Shown here in pieces: positions 12,968 to 26,600 of a stretch of DNA of 64,000 nucleotides (position 1 is its first letter; each line of letters opens with the position of its first letter). This DNA is from Spirometra erinaceieuropaei (lineage: Eukaryota > Platyhelminthes > Cestoda > Diphyllobothriidea > Diphyllobothriidae). Location: the NCBI GenBank assembly GCA_902702965.1, contig CACRXP010000010.1, positions 1,716,975-1,780,974 of the forward strand, given 5' to 3'. The position numbers and the translations under genes were made by a program. The notes below the pieces were generated by a model that had not been told where the DNA came from, did not search any database, and saw nothing but the letters and a program-made list of their open reading frames with translations.

Positions 12968-15171
12968 TCACATAGCCTTTTGTAAATGGTGTGAAACCAA
13001 TAAAACCCAGTCTGCGTCATAGTCTTCGTTTTTGATTTTATATCTCGCAATCGTTGCTGAGGTGCTCCTTCACGCCCGCTGTATACGTATGCGTTTCCCC
13101 GAGCAGGTATGGCAGTTTCTATTAGTAGACGTTGACAACTTACTGACCCTAGGTAGTATAGAGTTCCCGACTTCGTGGTCTCAGGACCTCAAGTCGTCCC
13201 GCGCACCAAGTCATGTTTCCCTTACCAAGGCTTCTGTCAGAGGAGCTGGGGGAGGGTAGGAACTCTCGCTGTTCTCCTTATCTGCATACTGCTCAAGTCG
13301 TGGGCCTTCAGTACCCGTTAGATTGTGTGTTCAATGTCGAATCACAAGTGATTCTGACGAGTCTCGGCAATATTTTCGTGGAGAGCGCACTGTGGACTGT
13401 GCGGGAATTTGAACTACTAACATGGCCGTCCCTTTTGACCCATCTGATGACAGCAATTTACTTGTGCTTGGTAAGGCTGGGATCATGCCTTATTCAGCCG
13501 GCCTCGATGATGTCACTTATTGTACCTCCACGCGTGACGAGCTGCGGTAACGGATCTGGACAGCTCGACCCATTCCCTTCTCCAGTGACGTAGACCGAAG
13601 GTTTAAAGGGCCGCTTCCATGTCTTGACAATCTGTCTCTTGAGTTGACCTCTTTGACGCCTCCAGGTGGGCAACGGTGCCGGATCGAGGGCGGTAATACT
13701 GACTTTGTGGGATGGCAACAGCATGCTGTGTCCGTTTGGCACTGTTTGATTGCTGTCGTTTTAGTTCGAAAGCTGGTATTTGTCCGGTGAGTCCACGCCT
13801 CAATATTAGACGTATAAATTCTTTTGAGTACCTCCAGTTCAACCAACCTGAATTTATTTTTGGGTTTGAGTCAGGCTGTACTTGTTTAACATCGTCAAAC
13901 TGGTCGCAATAAGTCGCTGCTCGCTGGACCTCCCCTCTTCTCGGCTCTGGGCTTTTCTCCCAGCACATTCGTCTTTGATTCTAGGGATGTATGACTTGTT
14001 GGATTGAAAATGCTCCCCCCCCCCACAGCAAAGGCAAGTACATGTCATCGCCGGTTTGATTATATCTGCTTTTGCAGGACTCGGCGTGACGGTCAGGTAG
14101 TGCGCAGGGTAACATCATTTCCGAATGTGCCGCTTTCACGGTATATAAATGTACCAAGCAACTAAAAAGTTGCAGTATTGCCTGAAGGACATATACTTGA
14201 CTCGTAAATTTGTGGGGAAGCATCCCGGTCTTCTATGTTGCTGGATGCTAGGCTCGTTTCCTAGAACGTTTTCAAGAGCCGAACAGTGGAATCAAGGCCC
14301 AACTGCCAGAAGTCAAGATCATCTATCTGGTGAGTGCTTGTGAATCCACTGCCTAGCTCTTGAGCGGCCTGCACTATGAGGAATGAGCGACTTCTAGAAT
14401 ACCCCAACTTCCTCGAGCTAGGAGCGGTATTCATAGTCTTTAATGGATTGTGGAATATAACACAGGCGTTCTGCTTTGCTCTACAACTCTGGGCCCAAGT
14501 CTCATGTTTACCCGGTCTTGAGTTAAGGTATGGCTTCGCGATGAAAAGTAAAATGCTGGAAGTGACTGCCCAACTGTTCTTTGTTTTCGTTGGCGTGTCG
14601 TCTCTGTGAACGTTTGTGTTATATTGGTGAGTCTGACGCTTTTTACTGCTGGAGGACTGATGCTTGGATAGATCTGTTAAAGAAAGTTCTAAAGGAACAC
14701 TTGGCATCTAAACTACCTGATATGTATACTCTCAGTGAGGAAAAGAGGACACTTTGAAAAAAACTATTTTATGGTCCTCCACGAAGTTATCAAAAACCAG
14801 TTTTTTGCAAATAAGTAAATGTGCCAGTGAGCGAGGTGCTGTGCGTTGGGAAGGATATGCCTGAGGCGTAAGGATCAACTTTTAGACGGAAATACTACGT
14901 ATGTTCACTAAGACACTCACTGGCTCCTTATTGATCTCGACTTCCTGATCAGAGAACCGGCGGCGATAAGTTGCTGACAGCTTCTTCTGATAGGTTTTTT
15001 CCCTTAGCATTTGCGTTTGGGTATCTAGCATAGTGTTAGGTAATTGGACTTGGATATTAGTAACTGACCAAGACAGCCTTCAGTGAAATTGACCGGTATC
15101 TCCACGAACTACAAACCATATAACCCAAGTCCATCCACAGAATCTGGCCGTGGTTTCACCGCTGCCCACCT
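12968..15171. other. Spacer between p20 gene and NPRL3; no gene recognised
   Basis: Open frames up to 148 codons occur on both strands but overlap each other and show no known motif. The NPRL3 promoter and 5' UTR should lie in the right half, before the CAG acceptor at 15180. Confidence 0.5.
12999..13004 (+). promoter_or_regulatory. Polyadenylation signal of the p20 gene
   Basis: A canonical AATAAA hexamer lies 32 bases after the TGA stop of the p20 gene. The short 3' UTR fits a compact gene. Confidence 0.65.
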
Positions 15172-15209
15172 CTTTTTCAGCACTGACTGATGCTTTTCGT
15201 CAACACATA

Positions 15210-18200
15210 ATGGCCGCCATGACCTCCCTGAACTCGAGCATTGTCTTCTGGAACGAGGTGGAGATAATTCCACGCAGCATCCTCCTTATTTCCTCCGGAG
15301 CGGGTGGCGATCGTCTCCTCTTCTGGCATCCAGTTGTCGCCAGCCACTCGGGCAACAGCCAAAAGGTCTCTACAACCAGCTGCGGGGAACGAGAACAGAC
15401 CAAGCCAAAGTCCAGCAATGAAACAGTAGGCGCTAGCCAGCGCTTGTAAGTCGGTTTCTCCTGTCCTGCGCGCTCTGTTACACCCTTTTGTCACCTATGA
15501 GTGTCGTTTGATTGTCGCAGGACGGTTGTCACCTGTACAGGTAGAATCTTTCTTCCCTCCTTGCATTTGAAGGGTAGATTATTTGATAGCGGCACAAATC
15601 AAATCTAGTCAATTTGAGCCAGCTGTCGCTGGAAGAGATCGCTAATGATCATACCTCATAGTGTCCTAGTTGCTAATTGTGACGGAAATTGTGCCCTTTC
15701 ATATTTTCTTTTGACCTCATCTCATGCAGGAAGCAGGCCTCCGAAATATTCCCCGCAGCGTCGCATCCCCAGCCCTCGGCGCATGTGAGCTCTTATCCTG
15801 CCATTAATTGAACATTGCTGTTAGATGCCCATTTGTGATCCAGCGGGTACGAATATCCGCCGGTTTTTTTATGTGATCATTACGCGAACACTTCATGCCT
15901 CCCCGCTTTTCACTTGGTCTGCAAGCAACCCGCGCCGGCCCGTTCTCTGGATTCGAACCAGCGTTCCCTTTGTCGTATGGCACCCTCTCATTACCAGAAG
16001 GTATTCATATGAGCGATGAACGCGGATCCACCCCTTCCACTGCTGTATTTAATACCGTATCTACTACACGGAATTTCGTGGATAACTTCTTCCTAGCCGA
16101 GGTATCCGACACAGTCCTTGGGGGTGTTCTGGTTGAACGCCTAAAGCTTTTGTGACCTCATGGTAATTCCTTAACCTATTCGTGCACCACCAGGCACATT
16201 AAGCAAGACGCAACCCACAGAGTCCTGAAAATCAAATGGAACGAGGCCCCACGAGTTTCTATATTTGAAGGCGCATTTTACTGCACATGTGATATCTGAC
16301 TCGTGAAACCGCGCATAGTTTTTCGTCAGACGTCGTTAAACTTTAAGTTTATTCACCGGACCTTTTCAGGTGTGGTCCTCGCAATAAATATTCCGCTCTT
16401 GTTTCTCATAAATCCATTAGACGGTACTGGGCTAGATAGAAGCTCACCTTCGACTCTTCGGAATATCAGATGACCATCCGAACAACCTGACAAGTCATAG
16501 TCTGTGTGAAAATTGTGTGTTTTAGTGGTGCAGATCATTAGGTTTAAGGAGATCACAGATCCAAAAAACTGCCGTCCTGGAGCAAACTCCAATTGTCAAT
16601 CTATTATCTGGGCTACCAGGTGACCGTGGCCGCTAAGAAAACTTAATACTGATGGAAAGACAACCGAGAAAGCTACAGACACAAGCCGACGACCACTGTA
16701 CACACTGTGCGAACTATTCGAGCGTGAGGGCTGTCGACAAAGTACCATGCAGTAGACGCGTGCAAATCAAGGGTGTCTGCCTCTGCCTCATCATGAGAAA
16801 TAGCGTTAAATAGGGAGGGGGGGAGTAGGGGAGATAATCCATCCTTATTGTCCATTGACATCTTATGGGCCCAAGATTGGTTATTGACAACAAAGGAAAT
16901 TCGATAAGGTTTCTCTGTGAGCACCCTCGGATTACTCATCGGTAGAGATGTCAATCTACATAATCCCAAAGGATAAGCGGAACGGGATTGAACCAACCAC
17001 GATCCGGTAATATGCTTTATTGAAATCGTATTTGTGCAAACACAAATTACCCATAGAGTTATTTTACTTGAACAGGTTGAGATTTATAACATACTTGACA
17101 GCAAAGGTAATAGCTAAAAACCTGGAATTCCCTGTATGCTTTCTGGTGGATACTCCAGTTTCAAAATTGCAGATTTTTCATTTTCTCAGAAATTTGCCGT
17201 TAACTTGGAGTAGGTCAGCCTATTTGAGAAGTGTAAGCTCAGACTTAAATTCGATATGAGTATTTAGGTCGAAATCCATCAGCCACGGCGTAATGACCGC
17301 ATAACATTCATAAACTCCTAATAGGCACTCAGTAGTACATGCATAGGCCGCATGATGTACTCTATATGGTTAGATCACCTTTCCACACTTATACTTCAAA
17401 CCTAAAGTAGTTCGCCTACTTCTCGAGTGCATTACTTTTGCCGCGTCGGACTTAGCCTAAGACCATTTTTAATAATGTAGCCGCCTGGTAATGTCAGCCA
17501 ATCTCCTAATGGCAGTCGTTCAGCTATCCTAAACAGTGAACATATATTACTTCAAGCTGCAGAATCGACATCGTAAATAAATAAAGATGTCAAGCCCTCC
17601 AAGAGGGGCTACTTAGACCACTTGCAGCCCTCAATTACGTTTGAAAATCTCAAAGTTGTTACGGCGAAGCCGCCCTTATTGTCGAGGAGAGCTGAGAGGA
17701 GAGTTCAAAATATTGCGTATTTTGGTTATCGAGCCTGTTGGATTTACCAAAACTGCTCCACATCATCTTCTCAGGTGCCACACAAGGGGAGGTCTCCTCT
17801 CCCCCCGCCCTCGTTGGACAGCATTCCTTTGCTCGCAGGTTGTCCACCCGTCGTCACTGCTCCCGTCTCCGCGCCGCCCTCTACCAACCCGCACTCCACC
17901 GTGCTCGCAGGTAGTGGTGGTGGTGGTGGTGGCGGACAGGTTGGGCACTTGAGCAACTCAGTCTCCAGCACTGTGGTCGGTTCGCCCTCCCAACTCGGCG
18001 TCAGTCCTGCCATGGAGGCATCAGCACCCGACATGTTTACCTCAATGGGCCGGAGTTCGGTTCCCGCCTGCAGTTCTACCGCTTCCACTGCTGAAATGCT
18101 CGTCGAGGGCATGCCTGTCAGCTCCCTTCTCAGCCTCCTACATCCCTCTACGCAGCAGATGCAGCATAAAATTTACGTCAAGGTAGATAGATAATAAGCG

Positions 18201-20651
18201 TCTGAACTTTTTCGGTGAACGGTACTCTTTGTTTATAATAGTAGCTGCAGTTTTAGTGTTGACATCGACTCACAGTCGTCATCAGGGGCCAACTGGCAAG
18301 TCGGAACTCATACCAGGACACCCTGGTAGGCAAGACAGTGATCCATCCATTATCCCACAGGGCCTCGTCACAAGATCTACGTACTTGTTTATTCAATGTG
18401 CAGGTTTTGATATAAAGGGTAAGTTTTCTTTGGTTCCCTTTTGACCCAGTATGAAACCGATATAATCTGCAAAAACGGAGAATTATTGAGATAAAAATGT
18501 GAACTTACGTTTTATAGGACCAACAAGCGCACAGAGAGATAGCCTTGTACGTTATGACGATCTGCGCTACCGAATTTCAGCTAAAGGTAGACCCGCTGGC
18601 TTCTGAAGCACTGAACCACTCTGTGAACCGGCTATCGTACATTTCCAATAACCCTGTTCTCTAACATCTCTCTTTGAGAGACAGAAGACTTTTGCGAATA
18701 CTTGTTTTGGCTGTCATTAGCGAAGTGTTTGTGCCTTCTCTCGGAGTGAACTTCCCGAGCTTGTGGGATCTGAATTGTCTGAGGCTGGGGTAGTAAATCA
18801 AGCCAACGAGAGCTTTGACTCAAAATTTTTAGGTTGTAGGGCCAAGCGAACAAGTAGGCTATAGGTGTCTAATGACCTTACAGCCACTGGTTGATCTTTC
18901 TAAATGTTGACCGGAATACTTAAATGCGTTTTCGATTAGGAAGGATTACTTAAGTGGGGTCATAATATTGATTATCTTTTGGCATAATCCAGTGATATTT
19001 CAAACACGCCAGTATGTGGGCTTTTGAATTCACTTCTTTTCGGCCGCCTGCAAAATTGTACACAGTGAAAAATGACTGCCTAAGTGCATGTATTCTCTCC
19101 CTATCGATTTTCGATTCCCTTTTGAATTTAAAAAAAAACTGAGAAAACATGCACAAAAATATTCTCCTTCGTAGTCATTTGGTGGCAAATCACGTCCTCT
19201 TCAAATTTTGTACTCGAAGAAAGGACATCTTTCAGTTTTAAACAAGTTTCTAATTATGGAATTGTTATGAATTCTAGTTATGGAATTTATGGAATTTCTA
19301 ATTATGGAATATGTTCTAATTATGGAATTGTACAATGTCCACACGAATAGCATCGTGTCTGCCTGCTTTATAATGCTCCTCATTAAAGTACACAACATAG
19401 TACACATAAGTTGTTACATCTCATGAGCCCCATATGACGTTTTCTTAATCACATAAAGGAATGTATGTTTTCCTTCACACGGAAAACCCTATACGAAAAT
19501 GCAACGGTTGACCGAGTCCAAAATTATTAGGAAACCAATAGATGCCTCTTCTTCGAGCATAATATTTGAAGGAGATATGATTTGCTACCAAATTACTACA
19601 AGAAATAATATTTTTTGGAAGTTTTTTTATGAAATAATTTTTAATCTACAAGGACACCGGAGAATCGATGGAGAAAATGTATACTGCCTAAGCAGCCACC
19701 CTTTTACCGAGTGGGAATTTGCAGGCGGCCGAAAAGAAGTGCGGCTACTGGTTGGTCTTGAAAGGGAGAGCCGGTAAGGCACAACGGGACGAGTGAGTTC
19801 CGTAGAAACGATCGGTGAGCGCCCTCCCACCACTGTGTATATAGTATATATTTCGAAAGAAATAGGCTCTTTGGGCTCTTTCCCAAAGAGCCTATTTCTT
19901 TCCAATTATGATTATTGGGATGCCTGTTTTCAAATATTATATATATTTATATATTAAAAGTCATGTCCCGGAGACTTAACTCCAGGCCCTGCATTGAGTA
20001 ATTTCTTAAATTAGTCACTTGATACATATATATATATATATATTGTAAAGGTATTATACCGTACTCCCGACCTAGATACTTGCTAAAAGCCCAGACACGT
20101 GTTTCGCCGATATTCTGCCGCTGCGTGACACAGCTGCGAGGGGTTCGGCTCTTCAGTGGGACCTCCAGCGTTCTCTAGCGGTTTCTGGTATATGAACTCC
20201 AGAGAATAATCAGGTGAATAATTTCGGAAATTAATCAGTGCAGAACTTGGAGTTAAATCTCCGGGACATGACTTTTTAGGGTCAGAACCGAAATTTCAAT
20301 GAACATTTGAGTCGAAGACAATCAACTACTGTGGAATAACCACGTAATGCCCATTCTACAAACAAGTAGTACTACGAGTAGCATGAATTTCATATGGTAA
20401 AGGTATTATACCGTACTCCCGACCTAGATAACCCTGCTGGTGGTCAGGGTTATGATTGGCTGAATGAAGGCAGAATAAGCCCGAAACAGTGCTGTATCAA
20501 TCTACCCGCATTCTCTGTCGTCCCTCCTCGCTGCTATTATGACTTGGCCGACTTCGACCTGGTAATTGGTTGCCTGTTCGTGACCTTTGCCACACATACG
20601 GAGCTTGTTTGCTTTGTGAAGCCAATAGATCGGTGTGCGCCCATTCCTGAT

Positions 20652-20691
<40 letters not shown>

Positions 20692-23600
20692 AAACAGGCA
20701 TCCCAGGAAATGGAATTTGAAATTGGTGAAGTTGTTGTGGAACGAAATAACTTTTATTTTGTAAGTTTTCGCAGCTGGTTTCCCAGCTTGTCATCAGACT
20801 TATGAGTCATGTAAAAAAACAGTTAACTATTTAGCCCTGTCGAGCAAGTGGGTTCTGCTGTTGGCATAAGCCTGCATAAATGTGAGTTGATTGCATTTCG
20901 TCATCTCCCCGGTATTGGCTGCGCTCGCTTCCATTTGTCCTTGAGAAATATAGCCATATTAACGAAGAATCTTGAAGAAGAAGACACGATCGCCGGGAAA
21001 AGAGCTTTATTAGCCTGACGTTTCGGATTCCCGCTCGACTCCATCATCAGAAACATAAGCAGATAAGGGTGGCTCATGCACACGCGGCTGCAGTATTTAT
21101 AGGATGCAGTAGCCATGCTACCGCATACCTATCAATATTCACGGCTCCCTCCCCTTCATTAGGGTTCGTTGCCCGTGGCGTGATAGCCGATATTCGCGTC
21201 GTTAATTGCCGCAATTTCATCACGTGCGTTGGATGTTGGTGTGATGATTGCTCGACCATCTGACGCGTTGACCCGGGTGTTGGGAAGAGTGTTCACCAGT
21301 GCGCTCCCCGCGTGGCCAATTACTCCGCCTAGACTAAAATGCCGCTCTAACTGCTAATGCTGCGCTCGTTACGTTTCCAAATTACTTATTGGCGGAAACT
21401 AGACCGCACAAAAAGTACCTGATCATACGCTAAAGCCTTAAGATGACAGCTTTGTTGCGGAACTTTTCACGTCGACTTAGGAAATGTTTGCTCACGCGAG
21501 GAAAATAAAGTTAAAACAAGGTATTCGCCTGTAGGCTTTATTGCCGCATGCACACCAATTTGAGTTTTTCTAAGAGAAATGACTATTGGCTTAGTGAAAA
21601 TAACGTGCTTACTAACACCCTGCTTCACCTGACCAAGAAATCAGTTTCCAAGTGGACCAATGTTGTTTTGGAAAATCTCCTTCGTTTCATTTAATGGTAG
21701 GAGAGGGAGCTCTGATGCACCACCATGGGACGGTTTTTAGCCTTGGAAACGCCCAATGACCAAAAAATCCGAGTTCGAATCCCAGATTACCCAGACCTCG
21801 ATTTGGGTATGATTAACGAGAAATAACCATCCCGGTCTTCCTTGTCCTTGTTGATAATCTCCTTTTGCACATGTTAGTAGTCTCTATGCGGCTGCCTGCT
21901 TGGCTCCAGATCGAGGCCCAAAGCACAGCAGGGCGTGAATATCCCCACGATAGTTAATATTCCCGATCGCAACCGACAAGGCGACTGGCTCGTGGCTCAA
22001 TGATAAAGCGTTAAACTTAATAACGTTCAATGACCAAATATCCCGGGTTCGAATCTCAGGTGCTGCAAATCTAAGGTTGGGTATGATTGGTTGGATACAA
22101 CTAATAAGCTATAAATGGTCATTCTAGTCTCCCTGTATTGCCGGTACTCCTTATAAACAAAGGAAATTGACTGAATATAGGGTAACGTCGACTTCATAAA
22201 ATGACCTTTTAAATATATTTTTCGCTAGAAAAGAGCCTTTTCAGGAGCGTANNNNNNNNNNNNNNNNNNNNNNNNNNNNNNNNNNNNNNNNNNNNNNNNN
22301 NNNNNNNNNNNNNNNNNNNNCCCCTCCCCTCTCCATAATGGACTTTTTGGGCAGACCGGAGGAGGACCCAACATCGGCGCACGTCGCCCCTACGGACGGA
22401 GCTCAGACCTCATCAGAAGCAGCCGGTGACACAACTGCAGGAGCGGCGGCAGCGGCGGCGGCGGCGGCCAGTACCCGCTTCTCTCAGCACAAAATAAACC
22501 AGACTTTGACCAGTTTTGCGATTGTTTTTGCCCTCAGCGATGCAGCCCCACCCTGTGTGCTCTCCCACTACACCGAACTGGCTCGACGTGTAAGTCGCCT
22601 TTTTTGCTGCATCACTTGCTATGGCACACCCCCTCCGTAAGATTCGAGCCGTTCCCTCTTCTCTTATTTTGCGTGCAATCCTAATCAGTGTGCGTTGTGA
22701 ACGAAGGGATGTGGTGATACGCCCAGATGCAGGTCTGGCCGTGCCGGCTGCCTGCGCCCTCTCCCGCCTCCAGTTTTCTTGACTCTGTCTTGACACTGGG
22801 TACAGAGGGGGGAGGCGGAGGGAGTGTGGTGCATGCTGCGCAAATCTACAACCACTTTAAACTAATTCACGCTCAGGTCACCACCCCTGCTGCAGAGCAC
22901 ATGGTGAACATAGTCGAAATCAGCGGCCGAACCGTCATTTCAGTAGTACAGTGGAGCCACTCAGTCTCTACGGAACCGAGGAAGCGAGGCCGGAATGTCA
23001 ACCTCTGACTTATTCGCTGTCTTCAACTCGTTAGAGAATGAAATAGGGCAGGACAGTACGCAGAGCAGCTATAAATGGTAATTCCAGTCTCTCATGTCTT
23101 TGTCGACTGTAACTCGCGTTCAAGTCTCAGGTCTTTTCGACCAAATGCGGTGCTATGACTAGCTCATGACGCCGAATAAGTCGGAAAGGGCCATTTCAGT
23201 CTCGCATGCTTTTGATTGTAGTAAATTTCTTTTCATATTGACCCAACTGCGCCTCGATGGGATTAGAACCCACGCAGTAAGGGGAAGGCTTTAATACAGC
23301 CAACGCTCTAACCACTTGAGCTACGCGGCCCCGCCGGACGACACGAGTTTAATCACACTTGGGCAGTCAACTTACTGTATCAGATTTGGTGGATTCCAGA
23401 CGTTGCAGTAGTTTGGGCGGGTAACTTGACCCAAATGTGATTAATCTCGTGTCGCCTTCTGCTTACTGCGTGGGTTCTAATCCCACCGAGACGCCGAGTT
23501 TTTCACAGTTGGGTCAATATGAATTATTCAAAATCTGCCAAAATATCTATAAATTTCTTTTATCGTTTTTTGTCGTCACGCAGCTGACTGCAGGATCTTT

Positions 23601-26600
23601 TGACGCGACAAAACTTTCGCGTTCCGTCCTGCAAGCAGGCAGGTCAGATCCCCTAACACGGTTCTGATCTGCGCATGACTGTTTTTTTTTTTATCATGCC
23701 ATCGCTTTTTGATAGAAAGCAATGCACTTTAGGAGCAGAAGTAGTCAGGAGAATGTGTCCAGCGACAGGTTTCCATGTGTCACCAACTGCCTGTCAGGCC
23801 AGCCCTTTCACCCAAGTGGTCTGTGTCCAGGTCAAGCCCGGCTGAGAAAAAAGACCCCGGTGACTAACCGACGTAGCTGTGGATAAGACGAATAAAATTT
23901 TGCAGAGCTAGACCGATGAAGATAGGCGAAAGAGAAATAGCAGCTTTTTGCAATTCACTCATGTGACCTTAACCCAGTCCTGTCCGCAGGCTAAAACCGG
24001 TGACCGATCATTTACCGACACGCATATACAAGCAATGTACATGGTTCACCGACGAGATCGAACCGATGAGTTAACACCGTAAAACCATGGCTTTCTCTTA
24101 GCGTATCCCCACTCATCAATAATTTTCTGGGTCGTTTCGATAGTTGAAAGCACGAATAGGCCAGAAACAGCTGCTGTCTCAGTCCACACTTTCTTTATCC
24201 GTCTGTAACCTTGTTTACTTAGTTGATTGGAAGCCTGGGGAGTGGTCGTCATTTCACCAATCAGATTGACATACCGCCGCGACAATGCGAACTAGTCTAT
24301 CGCTAAGCATAGTCGACCAAAACATACAGCTGGCAGTAGAGGAAAGTGCGTTTTCTTAATGCCTAGCAGATGCTGCTGTGTACGGAACTGCCTGGAACCG
24401 TGTTCCATATCAATCGGAGCCGCACCTGCATACGCGCAGCCTTTTCTAAATGAGAGAGTACGCGAAACTTTCGGTGAATGTTTCATGAGTTTTTACACAT
24501 ACTACATGGCCCCAGCGGGAGTGGGCTAACGTCCTGGAGCACAAAAGTCGAGTCTGCGTCTACCTCGATGCCCATTTTCTACCTGTTGTTAACAATAAGT
24601 CCTGGCTGGATATGTGCCTGGCGGAACATACGTACGAGTTTGGGTGCAGATGGCAACCTGACCGCAACTTATTTATAGCTGTGGATGCGCACTTAGCCAC
24701 CTTTTCGCTGCAAACAGGCTTTACAAGCTAACCCCGCGAATCTAATAGTCGGGCCTTGAATCCAGATGGAGGAGTGGCAAATTTACATTGCGTGTGTGGT
24801 CAAGGTAGGGAATGTACCCTGGCCGCTGCAGACATGGCCATGTCACGTTTAGCAGTAGGAATGGTGACAAACCAGTAGGCATAACCCAGAAGTATCGTCT
24901 CCGCCAGTTTATGCTAACAAAACCTAAAGCATGTAAGAATGCGTGCCCTCATCAGTCTTGAGAAATTTATTGGTTAGCTCACTAGTTCATGGATGCGTGC
25001 GATTGGTTGGCCAGCGCTGGCGCATTTGCTCGGGGCCTGACCGAGCGAGTCTTGGAGCATGTTGCTCCCCCCTTCCCCCTCGGAGGCGGAAGTTTGACGT
25101 ATAAGCAGGGACCTACGAGGAAGTGAATATATTGTTTAACTATCATTTTGTATGTCACTCGAGTAATTAACCCCCTACCGCTTTTTTGTCCGCAGACGGG
25201 TGTGCAGCTGCGGCGAGCCGAACTCTTTTGGCAATACCTCAGCGCCGAACGAGACCGTGTTGTCACCCTCCTGGACAGTCAAGCGGGAATTGTCAGCTCG
25301 CCTGAGGAAGCAAGTGGCAACAACTCGGGGATTGGCGGCGGCGGTGGCGGTGGGGGTGGTACTGGCGGCTCCAGTCTCAACGGTCCTGCTGGAAGTGTTG
25401 CTCTCACTGTGAAGGAAGAAGACCGTGGGGAGGGAGGTGCCAACGCCAGCGACTTCGAATCAGCGGCCGACCTGCCTGAAAGCGAAAAGAGCCCTCCTAG
25501 CGGTGGCTGTGGTGGACCCGAGGCTCTTGCTGGGCAAGTCTTTGCCCTCGTCGCCAAGCGCTCACCCCTCTGCTCCGAACTGCAGCACATCGTGGAGTCG
25601 GTGACTTCCGTTGGACGAGTGAACATCGCGGTGGGTCCGCTTTCTGCGTCCCCATCTACCAATATATATGTATGTCAAATGAGCGTTTGACCCTCACTGT
25701 TGTGGTTAGGATCTCACTCGACCTCATTCTGTCCGCCCGCCCGCCAGCTACTGGCGACAACGAACGTAGAATGGGATCGAGTGAGATCCTAACCACAACA
25801 GTGAGGGTCAAACGCCCACTTCACATGCTTATATATCTCACTTCATAAGGCCTATGACGTACTGATGATCGATATCGACCGTGAAACAGCTGTCTGCGTC
25901 TGCCCTGTTGCACATTTGGCGATCTGTCCATGTAGTATATATATATAAGCTTCGTATGGGTGGCAAAGGTCACGAACACGCAATGAATTACCAGGCCAAA
26001 GTCGGCCAAGTCATAGTAGCTGCGAGGAGTTGTACGAGTACAACTCGACTTTTCCGACGAGCTTTCTATCTTCATATATATACATATTTATGAGAAGATA
26101 AGGCGATCACAGGAACCATGGATTTATTTGCCTGACGTTTCGAAAGCAGACAAGCTTCCATCATCGGAGGTGGTTTGCTTACTGCACGTCACAGTATTCA
26201 TGGGTTTTACTTCGTGCTGGCGTGTCATTGACTTCCAGCGCGCTGCACCACACGGTATGGCGATGGTTGTCATGGCGGCATCGGTTCCTCCTCACCTTTT
26301 GTCGGGTGTGGGGAGGGGAGCGGCGCCGGGGTGACCGCGGCCATTGCTCTTGTTTGCATTGTTCGTTGTCCGCCCTCGACGCATCTCGCCTTCCTGCCCC
26401 GTTCGCACCTGCCCGTAACCGCGTGGACGGTGGTTGTCATGCCACTGTTGACGTCGGGCTGGGGGGTCCTGTCACTGTCGTGGGACCTCGTCTCGCTGTC
26501 CCATTCCCACCTGCCCGTAACCGTGTTGACGGTGGTTGTCACGCCACTGTTGACGTCGGGCTGCGGGGTCCTGTCACTGTCGGGCGTTCTCATCGAGTGC

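Noticed and set aside
13494..13968. Overlapping minus-strand frames of 80-120 codons before NPRL3
   Set aside because: Three overlapping frames without motifs; likely chance.
23249..23332. Genuine tRNA gene on the minus strand
   Set aside because: A- and B-box-like words exist, but no paired acceptor stem and no normal anticodon loop; it is a repeat head.
25862..25895. Plus-strand hammerhead (CTGATGATCGATATCGACC then GAAAC)
   Set aside because: The internal palindrome does not place a helix II directly between the two core segments, and no triplet follows.
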